NCBI RefSeq assembly: GCF_017545445.1
Contig: NZ_JAFWOM010000043.1
Location: forward strand, 58,465 to 122,464
Length of the DNA: 64,000 nt
Direction of reading: 5' to 3'
From: Fibrobacter sp.
GTDB taxonomy: Bacteria; Fibrobacterota; Fibrobacteria; Fibrobacterales; Fibrobacteraceae
Within the stretch, counting starts at the first letter, position 1. Every line of letters starts with the position of its first letter. This document shows positions 1 through 6,700 of this stretch, piece after piece. The notes beneath the pieces are model-generated. The model was given only the letters and a program-made list of their open reading frames with translations, was not told the origin of the DNA and made no database searches. The position numbers and the translations under genes are program-made.

Positions 1-1
1 C

Positions 2-454
2 GAAATTCACCAGCCTCAGCCTGTTCCTCGTTGCCTTGTCAAAGAATTGACAGGGGAAGATGTTGTCGCAGGGAAGGATAACGACATTGATGTTGAATAT
101 TTTTTGAATGTATTCCGTCAGCGTTTGCCGGGCTTTCGCCATATTTGCAATAAGGCTTTGTACGGCAAGGAGTCCCGTACTGCACGAACAAACGAATTTA
201 ATGCTAAAATAGTCTTGTCGTTGAAAATTGCTCCAAGCGGCGATGTAGAAAATATCAAAATTAAATCATCGACAATTGAAGAAAAAAGCGGCTTTAAAGT
301 AATTAATGAGGATGTCAAGAAAGCTGTTCGCCGTTGGAGATTCCCGAAAACGCAAAGAGGCGGAACGTTTACATTCACGATTTCTTTGTACGAAGTGATA
401 CCTTCGGCTGCGTCAAGTGCTTCTGTAGAACCTTTGTCGCCGACAGAAAATTGA
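2..454 (+). CDS. AgmX/PglI C-terminal-domain protein, 5' truncated by the window edge
   Basis: The frame is open from base 2, so the gene begins upstream of the window. A TTG at 47 is internal and should not be taken as the start. The visible 150 residues match the C-terminal half of the next gene: a helix ending in a Cys (FRHICNK), a beta segment (IVLSLKIAPSGDVENIKIKSS), then an Asp/Lys helix and WRFPK. This is the pattern of the AgmX/PglI C-terminal domain, related in fold to the TonB C-terminus (established family knowledge). Such proteins are envelope components of gliding or transport machineries. The role here is unknown. It is a tandem paralogue of the gene at 466, with 11 bases between the stop and the next start. 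Confidence 0.75.
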   Translation, partial: EIHQPQPVPRCLVKELTGEDVVAGKDNDIDVEYFLNVFRQRLPGFRHICNKALYGKESRTARTNEFNAKIVLSLKIAPSGDVENIKIKSSTIEEKSGFKVINEDVKKAVRRWRFPKTQRGGTFTFTISLYEVIPSAASSASVEPLSPTEN

Positions 455-465
455 AAAATCAAAGT

Positions 466-1113
466 ATGTCCAAGTTCTTTAGCAAATATCTTGGCAAATT
501 TGCGTTGATGACTGCCGCAGCATTGTGGGCAGGGTGTAACGATACTGAAGAAAAAAAGGTTTGTTATCCGATAGAATTGAAAAAGATTGATACCTCTAAA
601 TATCAGGATAGTATTCGGAAAATAACTGTAAAGCCTCGTGTGGAGATCTTTCAACAAGCATACCTTTATGGTGTCCTTCCGGATGTTGTTCACAAGGGGG
701 GGGATGGCAAGGTGGTCCCTAGATGCCGTATTAAGCCTTTGTCTGCAAAAAATGTTGTCGTTGAAGGTCGTGATATTGATGTTCAGACTTTTTTAAAGGT
801 TTATCGCCAACGAGTTCATGGTTTACGCTTTATCTGCGATAAGAATGTAAGGCGAAGTGAATTTGAAGGAAGAATAGTCTTGACTTTGAAAATTGCTTCA
901 AGCGGCGAAGTTGAAAATGTTCAAATTAAATCGACTACAATTGCCGAAAATAGCCCCTTTAGCGCTATTAATGAAGATGTCAAGGAATCTGTCAGCCATT
1001 GGGTGTTTCCGAAATCGAAAAACGGGGCGATATTCTCGTTCCCGATTTCCTTTTACGGGGAACTTCCGCAACCATCGATGTTTGATGATTCGTCTTCAAT
1101 AAAGAACAAGTAG
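466..1113 (+). CDS. lipoprotein with AgmX/PglI C-terminal domain
   Basis: 215 residues. The frame is open from 334, but ATG 466 is chosen because it gives a clean lipoprotein signal: basic start, hydrophobic core, lipobox LWAGC at residues 18-22. The mature protein has an unassigned segment (to about residue 100), then the domain shared with the preceding gene: VYRQRVHGLRFICDK, a GRIVLTLKIASSGEVENVQ strand pair and HWVFPK near the end. The conserved Cys and WxFP are the family hallmarks. It is probably anchored in the outer membrane facing the periplasm (inference from the lipobox). It converges on ttcA with 14 bases between stops. The two copies look like a recent tandem duplication that has diverged in the linker. 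Confidence 0.8.
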   Translation: MSKFFSKYLGKFALMTAAALWAGCNDTEEKKVCYPIELKKIDTSKYQDSIRKITVKPRVEIFQQAYLYGVLPDVVHKGGDGKVVPRCRIKPLSAKNVVVEGRDIDVQTFLKVYRQRVHGLRFICDKNVRRSEFEGRIVLTLKIASSGEVENVQIKSTTIAENSPFSAINEDVKESVSHWVFPKSKNGAIFSFPISFYGELPQPSMFDDSSSIKNK

Positions 1114-1127
1114 CTTGTCGCGAAGTT

Positions 1128-1988
1128 CTAGCCTTTTTGCGGTTCGCGATTTTCGTAGTCTTCTAGGAATGAATGCAGCTCGCCGCCGGCCTTGTAGCCG
1201 GGGAAAGTCTCGATGCAGACGGAGTGCAGGCTGTTGAAGATACTCTTTTCGATGTTCGGGTTTTCGCGCTTGAGACGCTTGATGAGCGCCTTGATTTCTT
1301 GACGCTTGCTGCCGCCACCGCCGTTGTCGCAAACGGTGCAGCTTTCGGTAAAGCGGCAGGCGCACTGGATAAACTGCAGCCCGTTGTAATTTTTCCAGTT
1401 GATGATGTCCTGCTCGTTGATGCAATACATGGGGCGGATGAGTTCCATTCCACCATAATTCATGCTGTGGAGCTTGGGCATCATGCCCTGCAGTTGCGAG
1501 CCGTAGAACATCGCCATGACGGTGGTCTCGATGACGTCGGAGAGGTGGTGACCCAGCGCAATCTTGTTGCAGCCCAGGTCCTTTGCCTTGTGGTAGAGGT
1601 GGCCGCGGCGCATCTTGGCGCAAACGTAGCAGGGGGATCGTTCGGTGTTGTTCGCCACGTCGAAAATGTTCGTCTCGAAAACGGTGATGGGAATTTCCAG
1701 AAGTTTCGCATTGCTTTCGATTTTCTGGCGGTTGATTTCGTTGTAGCCGGGGTCCATCACCAGGTATTCCACGTCGAATTTCACGTCGCTATGGCAGTGG
1801 AGCATCTGGATGAGCTTCGCCATGAGCATGGAATCCTTGCCGCCGGAAATGCAGACGGCGATTTTGTCGCCTTCTTCGATGAGCTTGTAGTTCTTGATGG
1901 CGGTAATGAACGGTGTCCAGAGCCTTTCGCGGTACGTTTTCGAAATGCTCCGTTCTACGCTTTGGACAAATGAAAGTTCTCTTGCCAT
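1128..1988 (-). CDS. ttcA: tRNA 2-thiocytidine biosynthesis protein TtcA
   Basis: 286 residues. TtcA thiolates cytidine 32 of certain tRNAs, using ATP and an Fe-S cluster in the cytoplasm. The PP-loop SGGKDS lies near residue 50. A CYVC pair followed by AKMRRGHLY matches the family's cluster-binding CxxC-x-LRRG motif, and a second Cys cluster (CACRFTESCTVC) lies near residue 210. The frame extends to 2018, but the start chosen is the ATG at 1988, which has AAAAGG 8 bases upstream; the ATG at 1994 lies too close to it. The cysteine desulfurase gene ends 20 bases upstream on the same strand, which suggests a sulfur-relay operon. Confidence 0.87.
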   Translation of the reverse strand: MARELSFVQSVERSISKTYRERLWTPFITAIKNYKLIEEGDKIAVCISGGKDSMLMAKLIQMLHCHSDVKFDVEYLVMDPGYNEINRQKIESNAKLLEIPITVFETNIFDVANNTERSPCYVCAKMRRGHLYHKAKDLGCNKIALGHHLSDVIETTVMAMFYGSQLQGMMPKLHSMNYGGMELIRPMYCINEQDIINWKNYNGLQFIQCACRFTESCTVCDNGGGGSKRQEIKALIKRLKRENPNIEKSIFNSLHSVCIETFPGYKAGGELHSFLEDYENREPQKG

Positions 1989-2008
1989 TTTCATTACCTT
2001 TTTTGCGT

Positions 2009-3130
2009 TTATTTGCAAAGTTCCTTGTAGCAGCTGTTGAATGCGGCCATGAATTCGTCGATTTCTTTTTCGGTGGTGAGGTGCGAAAGGCTTATGCGCC
2101 AGGAGTTCAAAGCATTTTTGCGGTCGCGGCAGACGGCAAAAACGGCGCGGGAGGGGAGTGCATCCACGCTGCAGGCGGACTTGACCGACACGTAAATTCC
2201 TTTGTCCGAAAGTGCCTTTTGGAAAACGCTTCCGCGGACTCCCGCGACACTCAGGTTCAAGATGTGCGGGACTGCGTCTGCGGGCGAATTGATGCGGACC
2301 TTGGGATAGCCGCAGAGTTTTTCTTGCAAAATCGTTCGCAGTTCCTTGACTCGATCAAAGCGCTCTTCGAAATGCTCCATGGCAAGCGACAATGCGGTTT
2401 CGAGGGAAGCGTCCAGCGCAAGCGTCGGGGTTCCGCTGCGGTAAATGGTAGTGCTTGCGCCGCCGTAAATGAGCGGTTCCATGGCGATTCCGCTTTTTTT
2501 GTATAAAAGACCGCTGCCTGAAAGTCCGTAGAACTTGTGCGCGCCAATGCTTGCCGTGTCTGCCAGATTTAGGTTTATAGGCGTTTTGCCGATGGCCTGC
2601 GTTGCATCCACGTGAAGGCTGCAGTTCGGGAACTCGCGGACAATCTTACTGATGGATTCCAGCGGCTGCACGGTCCCGAGTTCGCTATCGACCGCGTTGA
2701 CCGTTACGAGCACCGTATCTTTGCGGAGCAGGCTCTTCAAGTCTTCCAGGTCGATTTTCCCGTCGGTGCCGATTTTTACCATCTCGATTTCGTAGCCCGC
2801 TTCTTGCAGGGCCGTGAGCGTGGCGCTTACCGAAGAATGTTCCAGCGGGTTCGTGATGATGTGCTTGCCCACATGGCGCTTGGTCTGGACGATGCCGCGG
2901 ATGGCGGTGTTGTTGCTTTCGCTTGCGCCCGAGGTGTAAATGATTTCGTCGGGGTTTACGCCCAAAAGTTTCGCGATGGAATCGGTCACTTGGGCGAGAA
3001 ATGCTTTTGTCGCATGCCCTGCTTCGTGATTCGAATTGGCGTTGCCGATAAACCTGCGTTCAACTTCGCAGAATCGTTGCAAGGCTTCTTCGCATGTTGG
3101 GGTGTTTGCCGTGTAGTCGAAATAGGACAT
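2009..3130 (-). CDS. cysteine desulfurase (class V aminotransferase, NifS/IscS type)
   Basis: 373 residues. It removes sulfur from cysteine by PLP chemistry and passes it as a persulfide. The N-terminus MSYFDYTANTP is a variant of the usual YLDNAATTP. The substrate-region SGASESNN is near residue 70, HVDATQAIGK near 190, and the PLP lysine in GAHKFYG near 205. A loop with SVKSACSV near 320 carries the likely persulfide cysteine. ATG 3130 is preferred over the upstream TTG at 3139 because it aligns with the family start. It lies directly upstream of ttcA, so the inferred role is to feed sulfur to tRNA thiolation, though it could also serve Fe-S assembly. No scaffold gene (iscU) is adjacent. 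Confidence 0.85.
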   Translation of the reverse strand: MSYFDYTANTPTCEEALQRFCEVERRFIGNANSNHEAGHATKAFLAQVTDSIAKLLGVNPDEIIYTSGASESNNTAIRGIVQTKRHVGKHIITNPLEHSSVSATLTALQEAGYEIEMVKIGTDGKIDLEDLKSLLRKDTVLVTVNAVDSELGTVQPLESISKIVREFPNCSLHVDATQAIGKTPINLNLADTASIGAHKFYGLSGSGLLYKKSGIAMEPLIYGGASTTIYRSGTPTLALDASLETALSLAMEHFEERFDRVKELRTILQEKLCGYPKVRINSPADAVPHILNLSVAGVRGSVFQKALSDKGIYVSVKSACSVDALPSRAVFAVCRDRKNALNSWRISLSHLTTEKEIDEFMAAFNSCYKELCK

Positions 3131-3171
3131 AACTGTCAAAAAGATAGAAAATTGAGTGGAACCTTCTGCGG

Positions 3172-4023
3172 TTAGATGAACTCGGCGAAATCTTTGATAT
3201 GGCCTGCGGTGTATCGTGGCGACAAGGGGAGTAGATTCTCTGTTTTGCCGAAGCCTTCAAAAAGCGTGATGCAATCGATGCTTGCGTTCTTTGCTGCTAG
3301 AACATCGGGCGTATCGTCGCCAATCATGATTGCTTTTTCGGGGGCGATTCCGGTCTGGCGGAGTATCTCGTAAATGCCGGCGGGGCTTGGCTTGCGTTCG
3401 GGCGTGGTGTCGCCGCAGAGGTATGTGGCGAACGAATTTTCGAGTCCGAATTTTTCGAGAATTTTTTGTGCAGGGGCGACGGGCTTGTTCGTGAGCATCG
3501 CCGCGCATTTAGCCCCGGCGCAGTACCCATTACCATTTGTGCCTTTTGCATTATTTTCCGCACGGTTCTCATTGCTTTCCGTGCAGTTCTTATCGTTTCT
3601 TGCGCAGTCTCCATTACGATTGATGGCTGCGATTCTTTGCAAAAGTTTTATGACACCTTCGTATGGTTCCGTATTTTCGGTGCAATGCTCCCAGTAGAAT
3701 TCTGAATAAACTTTATGGATTTCTTTGATTTTTTCTTCGCTGAAACCTTCGCGTTCTAGCACGGCGGCGACTTCGTCAAAGTTGCGAACGAGTTTCACGT
3801 CAATGAAATTTGCGGCGACTGCACGACGAATCAAGTTCATGGATCCGTTCCCGATGAATGTTCGCACATCGTCATTGCTGTGTGTGCAAAGCCCGAATTG
3901 CATCATCGCGTAATTCACGGCGGGGGCCAAATCGCCAAGCGTATTGAATAGCGTGCCGTCCAAGTCGAAAATGAACAATTCTTTTTGTGCAAGAAGTGCC
4001 TTGAGTTCGTCGAGTGAAGTCAT
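3172..4023 (-). CDS. HAD-superfamily phosphatase (phosphoglycolate phosphatase-like) with a 35-residue repeat insert
   Basis: 283 residues. Motif I is FIFDLDGTLFNT near residue 18; a helical cap follows; motif II is MLTNKP; the lysine loop is PERKPSPAGIYEIL; motif IV is MIGDDTPDVLAAKNA. This is the Gph/PGP-like arrangement, hydrolysing a small phosphorylated metabolite such as phosphoglycolate; the substrate is unproven. Just before motif II an Asn/Cys-rich stretch of 35 residues is encoded by five 21-bp units (3511-3615). It has no counterpart that I know of in the family and should form a surface loop. TACATT lies 7 bases before the ATG with no Shine-Dalgarno, so the mRNA may be leaderless. 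The cysteine desulfurase gene follows on the same strand. Confidence 0.82.
   Translation of the reverse strand: MTSLDELKALLAQKELFIFDLDGTLFNTLGDLAPAVNYAMMQFGLCTHSNDDVRTFIGNGSMNLIRRAVAANFIDVKLVRNFDEVAAVLEREGFSEEKIKEIHKVYSEFYWEHCTENTEPYEGVIKLLQRIAAINRNGDCARNDKNCTESNENRAENNAKGTNGNGYCAGAKCAAMLTNKPVAPAQKILEKFGLENSFATYLCGDTTPERKPSPAGIYEILRQTGIAPEKAIMIGDDTPDVLAAKNASIDCITLFEGFGKTENLLPLSPRYTAGHIKDFAEFI
3511..3615 (-). repeat. in-frame 5 x 21-bp (15 x 7-bp) degenerate tandem repeat inside the HAD gene
   Basis: Read on the minus strand, five 21-base units follow one another without gaps. Unit 1 begins AATGGAGACTGCGC and unit 5 begins AATGGGTACTGCGC; units 2-4 are more diverged. Each unit divides into heptads such as AATGNNN and ACTGNNN, the same vocabulary as the intergenic heptad arrays of this window. 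Because 21 is divisible by 3, the reading frame is kept. The units encode seven-residue Asn-rich blocks. Confidence 0.75.
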
Positions 4024-4148
4024 GGCGCCAAATGTAGAAAATGTTGAGTTGTTAGTCGATGGTTTTTGGTCATTGGAAATGTGTGATGAGTATGGGACTA
4101 TGAGGGTGTGCGTTGCTCTGGTTGTTGTAGATTTTGTATATTCCTAAT

Positions 4149-4418
4149 ATGGCTTTTCAAAGAATTTATTTGTTGCTTATGCTTGCGTTTTCGTGCACGT
4201 TCTTGTGGGCGTGCAGTTGTGCATCTTCAGATAATTGTGCTGAAGAATGGTTTGGGCCGACGGATCGAGAAACGATGGATCAAAAAAATGCAAAATGCCT
4301 CGACCAAGAAAAATATGATTCTTGCCTAAGCAGACATTTGTATGCTCAGAATACCGATGTTGTTGCTCAATGCCGCGAAGAGGCTATATATTTGTGTAAG
4401 GATGGAAAGAAACGTTAA
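4149..4418 (+). CDS. small Cys-rich lipoprotein
   Basis: 89 residues. The frame opens earlier (4134), but ATG 4149 gives a normal signal: MAFQRIY, a hydrophobic core and a lipobox-like FLWAC. The mature part contains six further cysteines (CSC, DNC, KC, SC, QC, LC), suggesting disulfides in the periplasm. No family recognised. TATATT ends 6 bases before the ATG and no Shine-Dalgarno is present, so the transcript may be leaderless. A -35-like TTGCTC lies 18 bases further up. Confidence 0.65.
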   Translation: MAFQRIYLLLMLAFSCTFLWACSCASSDNCAEEWFGPTDRETMDQKNAKCLDQEKYDSCLSRHLYAQNTDVVAQCREEAIYLCKDGKKR

Positions 4419-4420
4419 CA

Positions 4421-4500
4421 AACAACTAACCACAGCCCACTTCTAACTTCCTACTGCCTACTGTTTACTAACCACTAATCTCTAACCACTAATTTCTATA
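4421..4500. repeat. heptad (7-bp period) intergenic repeat array
   Basis: The gap between two genes is filled by consecutive 7-mers mostly ending in ACT or TCT (AACCACT, TCCTACT, GCCTACT, GTTTACT, AACCACT, AATCTCT). The array runs straight into the TATATT that precedes the gene at 4509. Confidence 0.8.
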
Positions 4501-4508
4501 TTCATACC

Positions 4509-5243
4509 ATGATGTCAAAAATTTTTAAATCTCTTTTTGTGGCGGCTCTTGCGTTTTCAGCGACAGCCATGGCCGATGATGTTATCCGTTTTGTTCCGGA
4601 TCCGTATCCGATTGGTTTTGCAGATCAGGGCGATGTTAAGCACATCGTTATCAAAGGTGCAAATGTTACGGATAAAGAGATTGTTCTTGAAAACGTGATT
4701 GGTCAGGGCATCGGCATGTCGAACTTCAAATATCCGCAAAAGATTGCGCCGAATGCTCCGGTGACTATCGAATTCGATATGGATTTTGCTGGCATGGATG
4801 GTCAAATCAACCCTGTCGTGGTCATCATAGATAATCAGGGAACGCCGTATCCGGCCCAGTTGGACGGTTATGTAAAGAATCCGATTTTCTTTGGCGAAAA
4901 GATGTTCGACGCTGGTTATTATGCACCGAATGAGAAACGCGAATGGACGTTCTATGTATGGGGAACAGACAAGAAGGAACGCCCAGATTTGACTCTTGAC
5001 GAAAACGCCCAGAGGGAATTTTCAATCAAGACGAAAAACGTGATGCTCAATGTCGATAAAGTCGATCAAGTCAAGGAAGGGGGCAAGGTTCCTGGACTCA
5101 AGGTCACGCTTTCGACGAAGGGACTTTCGCGCACGGGCTGGGAACTCAAGCAGAAAAGTCTTCGCAAAATTGTCGGGTTCAAGAGTAAAAAGTATCCGAA
5201 GGCGACTCCCGAGGTGCTGGTTGTCGGTTATTGGAAGGAGTAG
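4509..5243 (+). CDS. secreted protein with signal peptide, unknown function
   Basis: 244 residues. The signal peptide ends at ATAMA-DD near residue 22. The next 90 residues alternate hydrophobic beta-strands with polar turns (HIVIKGANVTDKEIVLENV, APVTIEFDMDF), resembling Ig-like DUF1573/ASPM-type repeats, but I cannot assign a family firmly. The C-terminal half is basic. TATATT ends 6 bases before the ATG, again suggesting a leaderless mRNA. Nothing in the neighbourhood fixes the role. Confidence 0.7.
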   Translation: MMSKIFKSLFVAALAFSATAMADDVIRFVPDPYPIGFADQGDVKHIVIKGANVTDKEIVLENVIGQGIGMSNFKYPQKIAPNAPVTIEFDMDFAGMDGQINPVVVIIDNQGTPYPAQLDGYVKNPIFFGEKMFDAGYYAPNEKREWTFYVWGTDKKERPDLTLDENAQREFSIKTKNVMLNVDKVDQVKEGGKVPGLKVTLSTKGLSRTGWELKQKSLRKIVGFKSKKYPKATPEVLVVGYWKE

Positions 5244-5307
5244 AATCGTTTAAAAAGGACCTGCGATGCCAGAGTGAGGTAAATTTCGCTTTTTTCGCAC
5301 TTTTGCC

Positions 5308-5336
5308 TTGAAAAAATGTTCTAGTTTAACTAACTT
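5308..5336 (+). promoter_or_regulatory. promoter of tRNA-Pro
   Basis: TTGAAA and TAACTT are separated by 17 bases and end 23 bases before the mature tRNA. The -10 is weaker than the TATATT found at other stable-RNA genes here. Confidence 0.45.
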
Positions 5337-5359
5337 TGGCATACTCTTGTAAGAGACCT

Positions 5360-5433
5360 CGGGATGTAGCTCAGCCTGGTAGAGCGCTTGAATGGGGTTC
5401 AAGAGGTCGCTGATTCGAATTCAGTCATCCCGA
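5360..5433 (+). tRNA. tRNA-Pro (anticodon GGG)
   Basis: 74 nt. The acceptor stem CGGGATG pairs with CATCCCG, the D arm is GCTC/GAGC, and the anticodon stem CTTGA/TCAAG encloses the loop ATGGGGT (anticodon GGG). The T arm contains TTCGAAT. The discriminator is A, and the 3' CCA is not encoded. Confidence 0.95.
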
Positions 5434-5435
5434 CT

Positions 5436-5466
5436 AAAAAGACTCGTCATTGACGAGTCTTTTTTG
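5436..5466. terminator. bidirectional intrinsic terminator
   Basis: A perfect inverted repeat (GACTCGTCA and TGACGAGTC) is flanked by A5 and T6, so it can end both the tRNA-Pro transcript and the glycosyltransferase transcript coming from the other strand. Confidence 0.85.
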
Positions 5467-5500
5467 CATTGTTCTTTTTCGCAGCGTTGACTTTGTTATG

Positions 5501-6700
5501 TTACTGCTGCCGTGTTGATGAATTTTTCTGTGCTGAAATTTCTTTGTACAGATTTAGTTGCCGTTTGAAGCAATCGTTCCAGCTGAATTTTTCGGCGTAC
5601 TTTCGGGCTTTGGCTTTTTTGTCAGTGAGGTCGGAATGGTAAAGCTCGACGATCGCATCAGCCAAGGCTTCGGGCGTGCGTTCCTTGAGGATTGTGCCTG
5701 CACCTGATTCCGTGACGTGCTCGAATGCGGCTCCGGCAGAGGCTCCGACGAGGGCGTTGCCGCTGGCCATGCTTTCCAGAATCGAAAGTCCAAACGTTTC
5801 CCAGCCGGAGAGCGCGAGCCCTATATCGACGCTTGCGTAGTAGCGCGCCATTTCGTCGATGGAATTTACGAAACCGATGTAACTTACGTGTTTGTACTTT
5901 TCAGCGGCGGCTTGCACAAGTGGGAGGCTCGGACCAGTGCCTGCAAAAACAATGGCTGGCTCATGGCCGAGCTTTTGCGTCAAAAGGTCGTATGCTCCGA
6001 GAACGAGATCGATGCCTTTCTCGTTGCAGTGCCTGTGCGGGAAGAATATCGTCAAGCGTTCTGGACAACCATCCTTGAGATTTTGAACAAGCGATTCGTC
6101 TCGCTTGCTTGGCGAGAACGTGTCGATATCGCAACCGAGTGGAATCCAGCGCGGGTCGGGGAGGCCGTTCTTTTTGAGGCGTGCCATTGCTTCTTTCGAA
6201 GACGCTTGTACACAATCAAACCCATAAAATTCTTTTTTTGCGTACCAGAAGGCGGCCTTGCGGCAGAACGTTCCCGCCTTAACACCTAATTTTTTTGCGA
6301 CGGGACGTCCCACGTAAGTCACTGGGAAATCGGCATGCCAAAAGCTAAATAACGCCGCTTTGGGAACAACCTTTTTTGCGATACGTCGGACCGCCGATGG
6401 CAGAATGTACGGCGAACCGACTTCAATCACGTCAGGCTTGTATTTTTCGAGGATTGGACGGATTTGTGAGGGCTTCCACATAAAGCGGTATTCCCAGTTG
6501 CCAGGGAATCGGAACGCTTCTACATGTTCGATAATGAGTCCGTCACTTCTTTTTTCGGTATAAGTTGTCTGCGACGGCATTACGAAAACAGACAAGGTTT
6601 CGCCTTGCTTTTCGTAAAACGACATTTTCTGCAAATGATAACGCCGGACTCCGCCTCCCGACGGACTCCAGAAGTTGTTGAAATCGACAATGGTAAACAT
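5501..6700 (-). CDS. glycosyltransferase family 4
   Basis: 399 residues, GT-B fold. The N-terminal acceptor domain has the glycine-rich SPSGGGVRRYH near residue 13. The C-terminal donor domain has FPHRHCNEKGIDLVL, FAGTGPSLPLV and the E-x7-E signature in ETFGLSILESMASG near residue 305. It transfers a sugar from a nucleotide-sugar to a lipid or glycan at the cytoplasmic membrane face; the substrate is not predictable. The start overlaps the stop of the upstream primase-like gene by one base (TAATG), so translation is probably coupled, an odd pairing. It ends toward the shared terminator behind tRNA-Pro. Confidence 0.88.
   Translation of the reverse strand: MFTIVDFNNFWSPSGGGVRRYHLQKMSFYEKQGETLSVFVMPSQTTYTEKRSDGLIIEHVEAFRFPGNWEYRFMWKPSQIRPILEKYKPDVIEVGSPYILPSAVRRIAKKVVPKAALFSFWHADFPVTYVGRPVAKKLGVKAGTFCRKAAFWYAKKEFYGFDCVQASSKEAMARLKKNGLPDPRWIPLGCDIDTFSPSKRDESLVQNLKDGCPERLTIFFPHRHCNEKGIDLVLGAYDLLTQKLGHEPAIVFAGTGPSLPLVQAAAEKYKHVSYIGFVNSIDEMARYYASVDIGLALSGWETFGLSILESMASGNALVGASAGAAFEHVTESGAGTILKERTPEALADAIVELYHSDLTDKKAKARKYAEKFSWNDCFKRQLNLYKEISAQKNSSTRQQ

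Noticed and set aside
4108..4329. alternative reading frame over the small lipoprotein gene
   Set aside because: The overlapping frame starting at 4149 has a proper lipoprotein signal and better-placed promoter; this one has an Arg/Cys-rich sequence without export signal continuity.
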